The notes: a model not told the origin generated them from the sequence alone. Shown: positions 7,879 through 17,008, counted from the stretch's first letter. The stretch is DNA of 64,000 nt from Tannerella serpentiformis (GCF_003033925.1 NZ_CP028365.1:2728001-2792000); one strand, 5' to 3'. A program made the numbers and translations.

Positions 7879-8988
7879 ATGAATCGGATTGGCTTTTTAG
7901 CGCTCCTCGCGGGCGTTTGGATGATGCTCACCCCCGCCATGCAGGCGCAGGAGGACGGCGGACGGCCCGCGCGCCGATCGCCACAGATGGGGCGTAGCAG
8001 CGAACGTAACCGACAAAATGACAGCGATGGTGATCTGCCCGAGCTTACCGTCCGCGCCCAGCACCTCAACGATCAGCTGACGCAAGAGGTGGGCAACGCC
8101 CGCTGGATGCGTATCATCTACCGCGAGCTGAACATGCTGGAGGACAAAAACGCGCCGCTTTATTATCCCGTCACGCCGATCAATGGCACGCAAAACCTCT
8201 TCACGACCATCTTCCGACTCGTGGCCGATGGCAAGCTGCCGGCCTACGAGTATTTGGACGGTTACGAGGCCTTCGACGACGCGCATTTGGTCGACTTCAA
8301 GTCTGTCCTGGACCGCTTCTCGATCATGTTTCAAACCTCATCCGGGCGCGACGGCCGTACGCGTTATGTGATCAACGACAGCGACGTCCCCTCTGGCGAA
8401 GTGCGCGCCTTTTATGTCAAAGAGGCGTGGTATTTCGATCAAAACAACTCTGTCTTTGACGTGAAAACGCTCGCCATTAGCCCCATCATCTTCTATGAGG
8501 GCGACATGGGCACGGAGCGCACGCCGATGTTCTGGGTGCTCTATGAGGAGGTGCGGCCGTACGTCTCGAACACGTACATCATGACCTCGAACATGAACAA
8601 CGCCAAGACGTTCACCATCGACGACTACTTCCGTCGCCGCATGTTCGACGGCAAGATCATCAAGACCGAAAACCTGCTCAACATACCGCTGCAGGCCTAC
8701 TGCCCAACGCCCGACTCGATGGCGCGTGAGCAGCAGAAGATCGAGGACCAGCTGCAGGCCTTCAACAAGAACCTCTGGTTCCAGCCGGACACCACGGCGC
8801 AGGTGGCCGCCACGAGCAAGACGAAGAAGAGCGCACGCCGCGGATCGTCTGCCAAAAAGTCCGATTCATCCGATAAGGAATCGACCGCCAAGCCGAAGGC
8901 CGAGAAGGCCGCCAAGGCGCCAAAGGTTCCCAAGGTGAAGGCGGAGAAGTCGGCCGGAGCCACCCGCAGCGTCCGTCGCAGACGGTAG
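7879..8988 (+). CDS. porN: T9SS ring protein PorN/GldN
   Basis: This 369-residue protein has a signal peptide (MNRIGFLALLAGVWMMLTPAMQAQ) and the PorN/GldN core: ARWMRIIYRELNMLEDKNAPLYYP, NLFTTIFRLVADGKLPAYEY, VKEAWYFDQNNSVFDVKTLAISPI, FWVLYEEVRPYVSN and the YFRRRMFDGKIIK segment. It forms the periplasmic ring with PorK. The last about 60 residues are a basic Lys/Ala/Pro-rich tail (KPKAEKAAKAPKVPK and similar) ending SVRRRR, which I regard as a lineage-specific extension. It is the last gene of the operon; a hairpin terminator follows. Confidence 0.94.
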   Translation: MNRIGFLALLAGVWMMLTPAMQAQEDGGRPARRSPQMGRSSERNRQNDSDGDLPELTVRAQHLNDQLTQEVGNARWMRIIYRELNMLEDKNAPLYYPVTPINGTQNLFTTIFRLVADGKLPAYEYLDGYEAFDDAHLVDFKSVLDRFSIMFQTSSGRDGRTRYVINDSDVPSGEVRAFYVKEAWYFDQNNSVFDVKTLAISPIIFYEGDMGTERTPMFWVLYEEVRPYVSNTYIMTSNMNNAKTFTIDDYFRRRMFDGKIIKTENLLNIPLQAYCPTPDSMAREQQKIEDQLQAFNKNLWFQPDTTAQVAATSKTKKSARRGSSAKKSDSSDKESTAKPKAEKAAKAPKVPKVKAEKSAGATRSVRRRR

Positions 8989-9015
8989 GGGCGTCTACGG
9001 ACGCCGGCGAATAGG

Positions 9016-9064
9016 GCCGGGTACATGATGGGGAAATCCCAACGTGTACTCGGCTTTAGTTTTT
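9016..9064 (+). terminator. Terminator of the porPKLMN operon
   Basis: GCCGGGTACA (9016-9025) pairs with TGTACTCGGC (9045-9054), with an inner GGGGAAATCCC hairpin, followed by TTTAGTTTTT. Confidence 0.8.
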
Positions 9065-9087
9065 AGCTGTTAGATTTTCGATGTACC

Positions 9088-9652
9088 GCGGTAGGGGCGT
9101 ATTGCATACGCCCCACGTGTACCCGGTCATCTGATCATTCGGCCCCGTTGGGCCGTGTAGTGGGGCGTATGCAATACGCCCCTACATGTACCCGGCAGGG
9201 GCCGTATGCAATACGCCCCACGTGTACCCGGTTACCTGATCATTCGGCCCTGTTGGGCCGTGTGGTGGGGCGTATGCAATACGCCCCTACATGTACCCGG
9301 CAGGGGCCGTATGCAATACGCCCCACATGTACCCGGTCACCTGATCATTCGGTCCCGTTGGGGCCGTGTGGTGGGGCGTATGCAATACGCCCCTACGTGT
9401 ACCCGGTCATCTGATCATTCGGCCCTGTTGGGCCGTGTAGTGGGGCCGTATGCAATACGCCCCACGTGTACCCGGCAGGGGGGCGTATGCAATACGCCCC
9501 CACGTGTACCCGGTCATCTGATCATTCGGCCCCGTTGGGCCCGTGTGGTGGGGCGTATGCAATACGCCCCACGTGTATCCGGTCATCTGATCATTCGGCC
9601 CCGTTGGGCCGTGTGGTGGGGCGTATGCAATACGCCCCTACCCGGTTCCCTG
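9088..9652. repeat. Composite palindrome array (GGGGCGTAT...ATACGCCCC family)
   Basis: The block holds about ten copies of a palindrome with arms GGGGCGTAT and ATACGCCCC around TGC or GCA, separated by ACGTGTACCCGG, CTGATCATTC and CGGCCCCGTTGGGCCG, which are themselves palindromic. Copies of TGATCATTC start at 9132, 9237, 9342, 9412, 9519 and 9588, giving spacings of about 105, 105, 70, 107 and 69 bp. The array is therefore built from a roughly 70-bp unit with optional insertion of a roughly 36-bp subunit. Single copies of the same palindrome occur at 22241, 49440 and 49511. It lies between porN and the 3' end of the DUF6261-like gene. Confidence 0.95.
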
Positions 9653-9657
9653 ACGCC

Positions 9658-10518
9658 TTATTCCTCCGGCAGCTTGATGTCGGGGTTGCCGTCGTCGGGT
9701 TTCTTCGGATCCTTGGGCGTGTCGGGCTGTTTGGGCTCTTTCGGATCCTTGGGAGTCTTCGGTTCCTTCGGTTCCTTCGGCTCTTTGGGCAGCTTGGGTT
9801 CCTTCGGCTCCTTGGGCTCCTTCTTCTTCGTCTCCGGACGCTCGGCCAGGAGGGCCTGCTGTATGTCCGCATTGATGCTGCTCATCAGACGTTTATAGGG
9901 CGCTTCGCCGCCGAGTGTGGCCAGTGCGTTGATCGTGTGGGCCAGGTGGCGATACTCATCGTCGAGGGCGATACGCTTCTCCTTGGTTTGGCCCACGAGA
10001 TCCATGTTGCGCTGCGTACGGGCGTTGTAGGCGGCTTCAAATTTCTTGTTCGCGTCCTTGAGCTCGTCCAGCCATTTGTCGGCACCGATAAGCGTCAGTT
10101 TGGCCTTCGCGTCGGCCACCTCCAAGTCGCTGACGACGTTGGAGACGATGGCCGTTTCTTCGCGTAGGGGCTTCGTTTGCGGCGCCTTGTCGTACTTCAG
10201 CAGGATGGCCTGTAGCTGTTGCGCGGCCGTCGCCTTGGCCTCCTCGGGGAAGCCGGTGAAGACGCGCACGTGTCCGTAAAGCCCTATCAGGGCCTTGTCG
10301 CGTCGCTCGTCGAGCTTGTTCAGCTCTTTCGTGTCCACATCGCCACGCATGGGTTGCACGGCCGCGTCGAAAGTCTTGTACTTCTCATCGAAGACCTTGG
10401 CCGCGTCTTTCAGCTTCAGCGTCTCCAGATCTTCCTGAGAGAGGAACAGTTGCACATTCGTCATCACCTGATAGAAATTCATCAGGCGGAGCTTGGTGAG
10501 ATTGAAGTAAAGTATCAT
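9658..10518 (-). CDS. DUF6261-like protein with Lys/Pro tail ending NPDIKLPEE (paralogue 1)
   Basis: The product is 286 residues if it starts at the ATG at 10518 (MILYFNLTKLRL); an in-frame ATG further upstream at 10581 is possible but gives no better context. No signal peptide or membrane segment is visible. Residues 1-225 are predicted helical (NVQLFLSQEDLETLKLKD..., KALIGLYGHVRVF...) and resemble DUF6261 proteins of Bacteroidetes, of unknown function. Residues 228-286 are a low-complexity tail of KEPKEPK-type repeats ending DDGNPDIKLPEE. The last 19 residues are identical to those of the paralogue at 48515-49420. Array B begins 65 bp upstream of the start and the palindrome block lies directly downstream. 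Confidence 0.82.
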   Translation of the reverse strand: MILYFNLTKLRLMNFYQVMTNVQLFLSQEDLETLKLKDAAKVFDEKYKTFDAAVQPMRGDVDTKELNKLDERRDKALIGLYGHVRVFTGFPEEAKATAAQQLQAILLKYDKAPQTKPLREETAIVSNVVSDLEVADAKAKLTLIGADKWLDELKDANKKFEAAYNARTQRNMDLVGQTKEKRIALDDEYRHLAHTINALATLGGEAPYKRLMSSINADIQQALLAERPETKKKEPKEPKEPKLPKEPKEPKEPKTPKDPKEPKQPDTPKDPKKPDDGNPDIKLPEE

Positions 10519-10582
10519 TTCTGTAAAATTTAGAGTGTAATCCTGTAATTGTAGTAAGCAATACGCCCAACTGACATCCATT

Positions 10583-10816
10583 GAAGGCGTTTCCTTGAGT
10601 AATTTTCACCGACGGACTTCTTTTGGAGGAATTTCCTTGAGTAATTTTCACCGACGACTCTCTTTTGGAGGAATTTCTCCGAGTAAATTCGCCCAAAAGC
10701 ATTCGGTTGGAGGAATTTCTCCGAGTAAATTCGTTCAAAAGCATTCGGTCGGAGGAGTTTCTCCGAAGAAATTCGTTCAAAAGCATTCGGTTGGAGGAAT
10801 TTCTCCGAAGAAACGC
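10583..10816. repeat. Tandem array B: about 5.5 units of 42 bp
   Basis: Units start at 10583, 10625, 10667, 10709, 10751 and 10793 (partial). Each contains GGAGGAATTTCTCC, which is self-complementary with one G-T pair, and a CGA(A/G)-NAAA-TTCG mini-hairpin. It lies immediately 5' of DUF6261-like paralogue 1, which is read leftward. Confidence 0.95.
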
Positions 10817-11052
10817 CTTCGCCAGCCTTCAGCCGGGGCGTATGGCCAAAAGCGCCGGCGAAGAAAAGGAAAAAGATCGTTTGGCGGCCGGGGGAAAACG
10901 GTAAACGAAAAACGAAATGCCGGGCACACGCAGGCGAACCCCACATGTACCCGGCACAACAATTCAACAATTCAACGCGCCAAAGGCGCCAACAACTCAA
11001 CAGGGCGAAGCCCTCAACAACTCAACGCGCCAAAGGCGCTAACAACTCAACA
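10817..11052. repeat. Intergenic region with short direct and inverted repeats
   Basis: No gene is supported. From about 10958 the region repeats CAACAA(C/T)TCAAC between small hairpins GCGCCAAAGGCGC (two copies) and GGGCGAAGCCC. Similar mini-hairpins of the GCGCCGAAGGCGC type occur near 51000 and 52650. Confidence 0.75.
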
Positions 11053-11150
11053 TCAATCCACGAACACCTTCTCGGTGTGTGTGCCTGCGCGGACCACGTA
11101 GACGCCTTGATTCAAGCGTGGGGAGACTTTATGTATTCCTACTTTTTATG
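11053..11150 (-). pseudogene. Remnant of a T9SS C-terminal sorting signal
   Basis: Read on the minus strand, the open segment ends LNQGVYVVRAGTHTEKVFVD and a TGA stop at 11053-11055. GVYVVR...G...KVFV is the hallmark last strand pair of type-A T9SS C-terminal domains. Only about 33 codons are open upstream before an in-frame TAA, so there is no cargo domain. I infer it is the 3' end of a deleted secreted protein, possibly the C10 protease whose 5' part lies at 11635-12458. Confidence 0.6.
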
Positions 11151-11164
11151 CGCATAGCTGTCAT

Positions 11165-11623
11165 TTACTTCTTCTTTTGATGTATGACAATATCCCCACC
11201 GATGACCTTTCCGCGAACCTTTATAACAAGATCTCTATTTCTGCCACTGTCGTTCTCATCAATACGGATATGTTTCAACTCTCCTGTATCCATGATGTTG
11301 AACCATCCTCCAATCACTTCGATTGTATCGGCCAAATTTGTCGGATTATTAACATTCCAATACACGCAACAGCTATCGGCTTCGGCCGGAATACGGATCG
11401 GCTTGCTTTCTGCCCTTGGCATACTGAATAACTCAAACTCCTTCCGTTCATTGATTCTGACAATGTTTATCATGGTGCCTATACTCGTACCGACTTCTAA
11501 TTGATGCGCAGAAGCATCCACATCGAAACGGTTAGGGGTTGTAAAGCGCCAATCTTCCTTATCACATCCCACTGCTGCGAACAGCAGCAGGATGGCAACT
11601 ACAACTAATGATTTTGTGTGCAT
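11165..11623 (-). CDS. Small lipoprotein beside a C10 protease remnant, function unknown
   Basis: This 152-residue product begins MHTKSLVVVAILLLFAAVGCDK, a lipoprotein signal with lipobox AVGC (Cys20). The mature part is predicted mostly beta strand and ends in NRDLVIKVRGKVIGGDIVIHQ, which is reminiscent of the last strands of BACON-type Ig-like domains. The start lies 11 bp downstream of the truncated C10 protease stop. In some Bacteroidetes, C10 proteases are paired with small exported inhibitors, so an inhibitor role is conceivable, but I see no motif proving it. The sequence is more AT-rich than the surrounding housekeeping genes. Confidence 0.65.
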   Translation of the reverse strand: MHTKSLVVVAILLLFAAVGCDKEDWRFTTPNRFDVDASAHQLEVGTSIGTMINIVRINERKEFELFSMPRAESKPIRIPAEADSCCVYWNVNNPTNLADTIEVIGGWFNIMDTGELKHIRIDENDSGRNRDLVIKVRGKVIGGDIVIHQKKK

Positions 11624-11634
11624 AGCAGCCGCGT

Positions 11635-12458
11635 TTACTTTTTGCTGATCTCCATTCTTTTAAGGTGATTCCAAGCGATATTTTCTCCATCCAATCTTTG
11701 GTGGTAGTTGACAACTTGTGCGATAGCAATAGGCACACATCCCGCCGGCGCATGTTTTTCCCCTTTAATCGGTGTGTAACGATTAAAAGGATAATCCTGA
11801 TGCCATTCTGTGGTTAAGAGCGGCCCAACTTTCTTATAGTTTCGGATCTCATCATAGTAGTGCTCAGAACGAAGAACTGCCCGATCCCCTTCTACGATCT
11901 TTTCTCCCTCTATTATCTTCTTGAATGCTGCATACGAACCCAAGACCGCAGAACGGTCGAGGTCGGCCTTCTTCTTGGCTTCTATAATGCTCTCTTTCGT
12001 AAGATCCCACCAAATCGAAAGCCCGATATTCTCGTTGTTTTCCATGTCTTCCAATTCGGATGCGTCAAAATTACCCTCATCGGAATAGGCCAAAATGGGG
12101 AAAACCTCTTTTGTGGCGCTGACGATGGCAACCCCTTTCCGGTAGTTGATGACATACATCAGTGTGTCCATCTCGTCAGATTTGACCACCGTGTCGCATT
12201 GAGCAAAGGATTATCTTCTCGGCTGCCGCTTCGGAGAGTTTGCTCATTTCCTCTGTTCCAATTCATAAATCGGCTTGAAATAGCTTCCGCTTCTTTCAGG
12301 TCGATGAAGTATTCACCCTGAACGGATGAATTGCCACTCCCTTTCTGATTGCTCAGAACACTGTCGTTTCGCTCCGGTATTCCGGTCTGCGCATCTTCTG
12401 TACATGAGAGCACGGCCAACAATACCAGAATCACTGTAGATAAAGTCAATGATTTCAT
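11635..12458 (-). pseudogene. Frameshifted and truncated C10 (streptopain/PrtT-like) cysteine protease
   Basis: The 5' part (from ATG at 12458) encodes a lipoprotein signal (VLLAVLSC) and the start of a pro-region (FIDLKEAEAISSRFMNW), then runs into a stop in the wrong frame. The shifted frame, open from about 12189, continues the pro-domain (MYVINYRKGVAIVSATKEVFPILAYSDEGNF) and reaches the catalytic cysteine motif AGCVPIAIAQVVNYH. It stops at 11635 shortly after it (NHLKRMEISKK), before the catalytic His and the C-terminal half expected for peptidase family C10. Two lesions are therefore visible: a single-base frameshift near 12190-12200 and loss of the 3' half. The product would be inactive. 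Confidence 0.82.
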
Positions 12459-12857
12459 AATATGTTGTGTTTTTGAATTACAGGGGCAAAATTGGCTTCA
12501 TGCAACAGAAACACAAAACAGAACCCCCCAAAAACAGATCTGCAACCTGCATTTTTAACAATATAAGAACGAAAGAAGAGAAAAACGGGCTCTCACATAA
12601 TACAAAGGGAAAATCATCACCGTCGATCCCTATCCAGGGTGCCGCTTTGCTCTATCCCGGGCTAGTGATGAACTGTCCCTTCGGGGCGCATCCGGTACGT
12701 ACAAAATAAGGGCGTCCACAAGGGCCGCCCCCTACGCGGCGCCATAGCGGATGTAGACGTGGGCCGAGGGCGTGAAGACGTCGTCCTTATCGGCGGAATA
12801 AGGACGGGATGGGCATAGCAGCCACCTCAGCTGTGGGTTGATTCTCTTGAGGCGCGC
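12459..12857. repeat. Intergenic region with a REP-like palindromic element (about 12625-12691)
   Basis: No gene is supported. From 12625 the sequence reads ATCCCTATCCAGGGTGCCGC, then CTCTATCCCGGGCT and GTCCCTTCGGGGC. This CCAGGGT...CCCGGGCT...CCCCTTCGGGGC layout resembles dispersed REP/RAYT-type palindromes. Further right, the minus strand could encode a short fragment ending AHVYIRYGAA, too short to assign. Confidence 0.45.
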
Positions 12858-13814
12858 CTAAAGTCTCATGCTGTTAGCCCGCAACCGCTCCACAAGCAGC
12901 TTGATCCGCACGACGATGAAGGCGTAGACTAATCGCGGCAGGATGATCCAAAGCCACGGGGCACCGAGGGCGGCGAAGAGGATCGTGTCCTCCAGCAGGG
13001 AGTGCGAGACGGCCAGATGGTGGTTCAGCAGGTCGCAACTGCGGCGCGAGATGGCGTCTTGCTTCAGCTGCTCCATCATGATCGCGCTGCCGTAGCTCAG
13101 GCCCACGATGTTGCCCACGAGCCAGAGGAAGGAGCATTCGCGCGGCAGGCCGAAGAAGTCCATCACTGGAGCCATGCGGCGCGAGAGGCCGCGCAGGAGG
13201 TCGAACTCGTCGAGGATGTAATGCAGGATCATGAGCGAGGGAACGATGGCGGCGAAGAGCAGCGCGATGCGTAGCGAACTGCGCAGCCAAAGCACGAGGA
13301 CGTCGCCGATGGAGTGGCTCACGGCGACGGCGCCCGTGATGGCGAGGGGCGCGTTGTAGGCGCCGTGGAGCATGAGGTGGTGCACGGTGAAGGCCATAAC
13401 GAAGCTCATCGTAATGCGCAGCACGAGCATGCCTACGAAGGTCGAACCCGTGCGGCCCTGCACGGCGCACTCTACGGGTAGGCTGTGCGAGAGGAGGCAC
13501 ATGAGCGAGAGGATGGTCAGCTGGCGCACCGTTAGCGGCATGGAGGTCATCAGCGCGATGGGCGCGTAGAGCGGTGTGAAAATGCTGGTCAGGAAAACGA
13601 TGGCGGCCTCGCCCGGCAGCCCGATCAGGCTGAAGGCGGGCGCCAGAAATCCCGACGCCTGGCCGAGCAGCCCGGAGTATTGAAGCAGTCGTACGGCCAG
13701 CGAGACGGGCAGGATGATCTTGAGCAGCCATAGGCACGTCCGGGCCGCCTTGGGCAGCGCCCGACGCACGCACCGCCACACCCTCTGCCCGATGGTCCCT
13801 TCTACGAGTGACAT
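12858..13814 (-). CDS. Nucleoside-recognition (Gate) domain membrane protein
   Basis: This 318-residue integral membrane protein has about eight hydrophobic segments (for example TCLWLLKIILPVSLAVRLLQYSG and IVFLTSIFTPLYAPIALM). The paired FGLPRECSFLWLVGNIVGLSYGSAIM and GLPGEAAIVFLTSIFTPLYAPIA regions are the two Gate (nucleoside recognition, SpmA/B-like) half-repeats. The substrate is unknown; family members are putative permeases. It precedes smpB on the same strand by 24 bp in the chromosome order and is co-directional with smpB and the YIP1 gene, suggesting one leftward transcription unit. Confidence 0.8.
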   Translation of the reverse strand: MSLVEGTIGQRVWRCVRRALPKAARTCLWLLKIILPVSLAVRLLQYSGLLGQASGFLAPAFSLIGLPGEAAIVFLTSIFTPLYAPIALMTSMPLTVRQLTILSLMCLLSHSLPVECAVQGRTGSTFVGMLVLRITMSFVMAFTVHHLMLHGAYNAPLAITGAVAVSHSIGDVLVLWLRSSLRIALLFAAIVPSLMILHYILDEFDLLRGLSRRMAPVMDFFGLPRECSFLWLVGNIVGLSYGSAIMMEQLKQDAISRRSCDLLNHHLAVSHSLLEDTILFAALGAPWLWIILPRLVYAFIVVRIKLLVERLRANSMRL

Positions 13815-13838
13815 GGTTTTTCTGCTCCGACGGGGGCT

Positions 13839-14303
13839 TTATTTCTTGAACATGCGGTCCATCTCGCGGCGATCGTCGCGCTCGCGGATCGACTGTCGCT
13901 TGTCGTACTCTTTCTTGCCTCGGGCGATGGCCAGGACGAGCTTGGCCAGCCCGCGTTCGTTGATGAAGAGTCGCGTGGGCACGAGGGTGAAGCCGCGATC
14001 CTTGGCGGCCGTCTGCAGTCGGCGGATCTCCTTGCGGTTCAGCAGTAACTTGCGGTCGCGTCGCGGCGCATGGTTGTTGTACGTCCCGAAGAAGTATTCG
14101 GCCACGTACATATTCTTCACCCACACCTCGCCGCGCTCGACGATGGCGAACGTGTCCACGAGGCTGGCCTTGCCCAGGCGGATGGACTTGATCTCCGTGC
14201 CCGTCAGTACGAGGCCGGCGGTGAAGGTCTCGAGCAGCTCGTAGTCGAACGAGGCGCGTTTATTCTTTATCGTGATTTGGTTCGTAGGTTTCTCTTTAGC
14301 CAT
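13839..14303 (-). CDS. smpB: SsrA-binding protein SmpB
   Basis: The 154-residue product starts at [17 protein letters not shown]. An upstream in-frame ATG at 14348 would add 15 unconserved residues, so I prefer 14303. SmpB is the tmRNA partner in trans-translation. Family signatures are [38 protein letters not shown], and the basic C-terminal tail [21 protein letters not shown], which inserts in the mRNA channel. It is cytoplasmic and co-directional with its neighbours. Confidence 0.95.
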   Translation of the reverse strand: MAKEKPTNQITIKNKRASFDYELLETFTAGLVLTGTEIKSIRLGKASLVDTFAIVERGEVWVKNMYVAEYFFGTYNNHAPRRDRKLLLNRKEIRRLQTAAKDRGFTLVPTRLFINERGLAKLVLAIARGKKEYDKRQSIRERDDRREMDRMFKK

Positions 14304-14322
14304 GATGAATGAATTGGAGTGG

Positions 14323-14341
14323 GGGCGAATGGCATTCGCCC
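14323..14341. repeat. Short palindrome between smpB and the YIP1 gene
   Basis: GGGCGAAT and ATTCGCCC arms surround GGC. It is a variant of the GGGGCGTAT/ATACGCCCC palindrome found elsewhere in the window, with compensating changes in both arms. Confidence 0.7.
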
Positions 14342-14348
14342 GTGTCAA

Positions 14349-14921
14349 TTAAAAGCGGAGCCCCGGCATCAGTGTGAACAGGAGGAAGGAGATGATGGCC
14401 GGTGTGCCGATAATGATGAACGAGGCAAGGGTCGTGAACTTCAGCTGCACCTCGTTGTCCACATGTAAGTAGTTCACCGCGCCCGCCCAGATCATATAAA
14501 TGGTATACAGCGCCGGGATGCGCAGGAAGATCAGCTCGGGGAAGAACGATTGCACAATCTCGATCACGAACAGCAGCGACGAGGAGTAGCCGACGAACGG
14601 CTGGATGAGTCGCATGCTGCGCGGACGTTTGAAGACGAGTGCCCACAGTTCGTTCAGCAGGTACGACGCCAGGAAGAAGCCCCCGGCCGAGGCTACAATC
14701 GCTTTGATGGTCGACTTGAGCGCGATCACGAAGTCGAACTCCGGGCCCGTGAAGAGCATACCGACAAACGCCGCCAGCGCGATGAGTCCAATCATGGGGT
14801 AGAGGAAATGCGAGAGGAAGTCGTCGTCATTCTCCTTCACCTTCTTGTGACTCAGCGCCTCCCACGCGTCCATCGGGCGGAACGTAAAGGCGACTAAACG
14901 GAGGAATACAGCTTTGAACAT
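14349..14921 (-). CDS. YIP1-family inner-membrane protein
   Basis: This 190-residue protein begins with a conserved cytoplasmic N-terminus (FRPMDAWEALSHKKVKENDDDFLSHFLYPMIGLIALAAFVG) followed by five hydrophobic segments, ending FIIIGTPAIISFLLFTLMPGLRF. This matches the short Yip1/DUF1282-like proteins of Bacteroidales. The function in bacteria is unknown. It is the first gene of the leftward YIP1-smpB-Gate-protein group. Confidence 0.78.
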   Translation of the reverse strand: MFKAVFLRLVAFTFRPMDAWEALSHKKVKENDDDFLSHFLYPMIGLIALAAFVGMLFTGPEFDFVIALKSTIKAIVASAGGFFLASYLLNELWALVFKRPRSMRLIQPFVGYSSSLLFVIEIVQSFFPELIFLRIPALYTIYMIWAGAVNYLHVDNEVQLKFTTLASFIIIGTPAIISFLLFTLMPGLRF

Positions 14922-15081
14922 AGGTGTTTATCTTGTTTTGAGAGCGGGCAAAAATACACGGAATAGGTGGCAGACAAAGTGAGGCGATCAGACCGCGCGG
15001 CAGCTTGTGCCGACTTGCGTTCCAGGGAGCAGCATGAGGCCCGTGGGCCTAAGCCCTAATGCCCTGATCCGGCTTTAATCG

Positions 15082-15089
15082 TAGCTTTG
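15082..15089 (+). promoter_or_regulatory. -7 promoter box for fbaB
   Basis: TAGCTTTG matches the Bacteroidetes TAnnTTTG -7 consensus, 50 bp before the fbaB ATG. No clear -33 element was seen. Confidence 0.5.
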
Positions 15090-15139
15090 TGCCATCAATG
15101 ATCAGTTGATCATCACGTTTCATCTCAAAAACAAATTAT

Positions 15140-16192
15140 ATGAGCAAGACAGTTGAATTATTGGGTGCACAGGCAGACTACTACCTGGCCCACGAGTGCA
15201 AAACCATCGACAAGAGCCTGATCTACGCGCCGGGACCCGACGCCATCGATCGCATTTGGCTCGATTCCGACCGCAATCCGCAGACGTTGAACAGCATCGC
15301 CGCCCTCTACGACCACGGCCGCTTGGCTGGTACGGGATACGTCTCCATCCTCCCCGTTGACCAGGGTATCGAGCACTCTGCCGGCGCATCTTTCGCCCCG
15401 AACCCCGTCTACTTCGATCCCGAAAACATCGTCAAGCTGGCTATCGAAGGCGGTTGCAACGCCGTGGCCTCCACGTACGGTGTCCTTGGCGCTGTGGCTC
15501 GTAAGTATGCCCACAAGATCCCCTTCGTAGTGAAGATCAATCACAACGAACTGCTGACTTACCCCAACACCTACGATCAGGTGATGTTCGGTACCATCAA
15601 GGAGGCATGGGACATGGGCGCCGTAGCCGTGGGAGCCACCATCTACTTCGGTTCTGAAGAGAGCCGTCGCCAGATTGTGGACGTAGCCAAGGCTTTCGCT
15701 TATGCGCATGAGCTGGGTATGGCCACCATCCTCTGGTGCTACCTGCGCAACAATGGCTTCAAGAAAGACGGCACAGACTACCATGCTGCCGCCGACCTCA
15801 CGGGGCAGGCTAACCACCTCGGCGTAACCATCCAGGCCGACATCGTGAAGCAGAAGCTCCCCACCAACAACGGCGGCTTCAAGGCCATCAAGTTTGGCCG
15901 CACCTCCGACAAGGTGTACACCGAGCTCTCCTCCGATCACCCCATCGATCTCTGCCGCTACCAAGTAGCTAACGGCTACATGGGACGCGTCGGCCTGATC
16001 AACTCTGGCGGCGAATCGCACGGAGCGGGCGACTTGGAGGAGGCTGTTATCACGGCCGTAGTCAACAAGCGTGCCGGTGGTATGGGTCTCATCAGCGGTC
16101 GCAAGGCCTTCCAGAAACCGATGAACGAGGGCGTAAAGCTGCTCAACGCCATCCAGGACGTTTATCTCGATCCGTCGATCACCCTCGCATAA
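15140..16192 (+). CDS. fbaB: Class I (DhnA/FbaB-type) fructose-bisphosphate aldolase
   Basis: This 350-residue cytoplasmic enzyme cleaves fructose 1,6-bisphosphate into dihydroxyacetone phosphate and glyceraldehyde 3-phosphate through a Schiff base. Family motifs include [16 protein letters not shown] (about residues 74-89), [13 protein letters not shown] and [17 protein letters not shown]237 in ADIVKQK is the likely Schiff-base lysine by analogy with the DhnA family, and [13 protein letters not shown] is the phosphate-binding end of the barrel. It is followed after 18 bp by gpmA, so two glycolytic enzymes are probably cotranscribed. Confidence 0.94.
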   Translation: MSKTVELLGAQADYYLAHECKTIDKSLIYAPGPDAIDRIWLDSDRNPQTLNSIAALYDHGRLAGTGYVSILPVDQGIEHSAGASFAPNPVYFDPENIVKLAIEGGCNAVASTYGVLGAVARKYAHKIPFVVKINHNELLTYPNTYDQVMFGTIKEAWDMGAVAVGATIYFGSEESRRQIVDVAKAFAYAHELGMATILWCYLRNNGFKKDGTDYHAAADLTGQANHLGVTIQADIVKQKLPTNNGGFKAIKFGRTSDKVYTELSSDHPIDLCRYQVANGYMGRVGLINSGGESHGAGDLEEAVITAVVNKRAGGMGLISGRKAFQKPMNEGVKLLNAIQDVYLDPSITLA

Positions 16193-16210
16193 CCCTGGGA
16201 GACGAGAGAC

Positions 16211-16960
16211 ATGAAGAAGATCGTATTGCTGCGCCACGGCGAAAGCCAGTGGAACAAGGAAAATCGCTTCACGGGCTGGACAGACGTCGACCTGAGCGAG
16301 AAGGGTGTGGCCGAAGCCGAGAAGGCGGGCGACGCACTCCGTGACGCGGGCTTTGCCTTTGGCATGGCCTACACGTCCTACCTCAAACGTGCCGTCAAGA
16401 CGCTCAACTGCGTGCTGGATCGTATGAACGAGGACTGGATTCCGGTGGAGAAAACGTGGCGCCTCAACGAGAAGCACTACGGTACGCTCCAAGGCCTGAA
16501 CAAGAGCGAAACGGCGGCTAAATACGGCGACGAGCAGGTGCATATCTGGCGTCGCAGCTACGACATTGCCCCCGTGGCCATGGAGGCTGACGACCCCCGT
16601 AACCCCGAAAAGGACCCACGCTACGCGGGCGTCCCCGACGAGTATCTGCCGCGCACCGAGTCGCTCAAGGACGCCATCGCGCGTGTCATGCCTTACTGGG
16701 AATGCGTCATTTTCCCCTCCCTCAAGCAGCACGATAACCTCTTGGTCGTGGCGCACGGCAACAGCCTGCGTGGCATTGTGAAGCACCTCAAAGGCATCTC
16801 CGATACGGATATAGCCTCGCTGAACTTACCCACGGCGGTGCCTTACGTGTTTGAGTTCGACGACAAACTGAACCTGACGAAGGACTATTTCCTGGGGGAT
16901 CCCGAGGAAGTGCGCAAGCTGATGGAGGCTGTAGCCAAGCAAGGCGCGGCCAAGAAATGA
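16211..16960 (+). CDS. gpmA: 2,3-bisphosphoglycerate-dependent phosphoglycerate mutase
   Basis: This 249-residue protein has full family length and interconverts 3- and 2-phosphoglycerate. It has the catalytic LRHGESQWN motif (phosphohistidine H9), the [13 protein letters not shown] segment, [12 protein letters not shown], and the second catalytic histidine in [10 protein letters not shown]. The C-terminal [11 protein letters not shown] is typical of the dPGM subgroup. It follows fbaB and ends at a long hairpin terminator. Confidence 0.97.
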   Translation: MKKIVLLRHGESQWNKENRFTGWTDVDLSEKGVAEAEKAGDALRDAGFAFGMAYTSYLKRAVKTLNCVLDRMNEDWIPVEKTWRLNEKHYGTLQGLNKSETAAKYGDEQVHIWRRSYDIAPVAMEADDPRNPEKDPRYAGVPDEYLPRTESLKDAIARVMPYWECVIFPSLKQHDNLLVVAHGNSLRGIVKHLKGISDTDIASLNLPTAVPYVFEFDDKLNLTKDYFLGDPEEVRKLMEAVAKQGAAKK

Positions 16961-17008
16961 TCGGATGAGTGGCGGTCGAGGCGCATCGCCCGACTCGCAT
17001 AGATGATA

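Noticed and set aside
9148-9898. Frames of IRPTCTR-type peptides over the palindrome array
   Set aside because: They are translations of GC-rich palindromes and run antisense into the tail of the DUF6261-like gene.
12700-12800. Minus-strand fragment ending AHVYIRYGAA
   Set aside because: Only about 21 codons look protein-like and no family could be named; possibly a gene remnant but not supportable.
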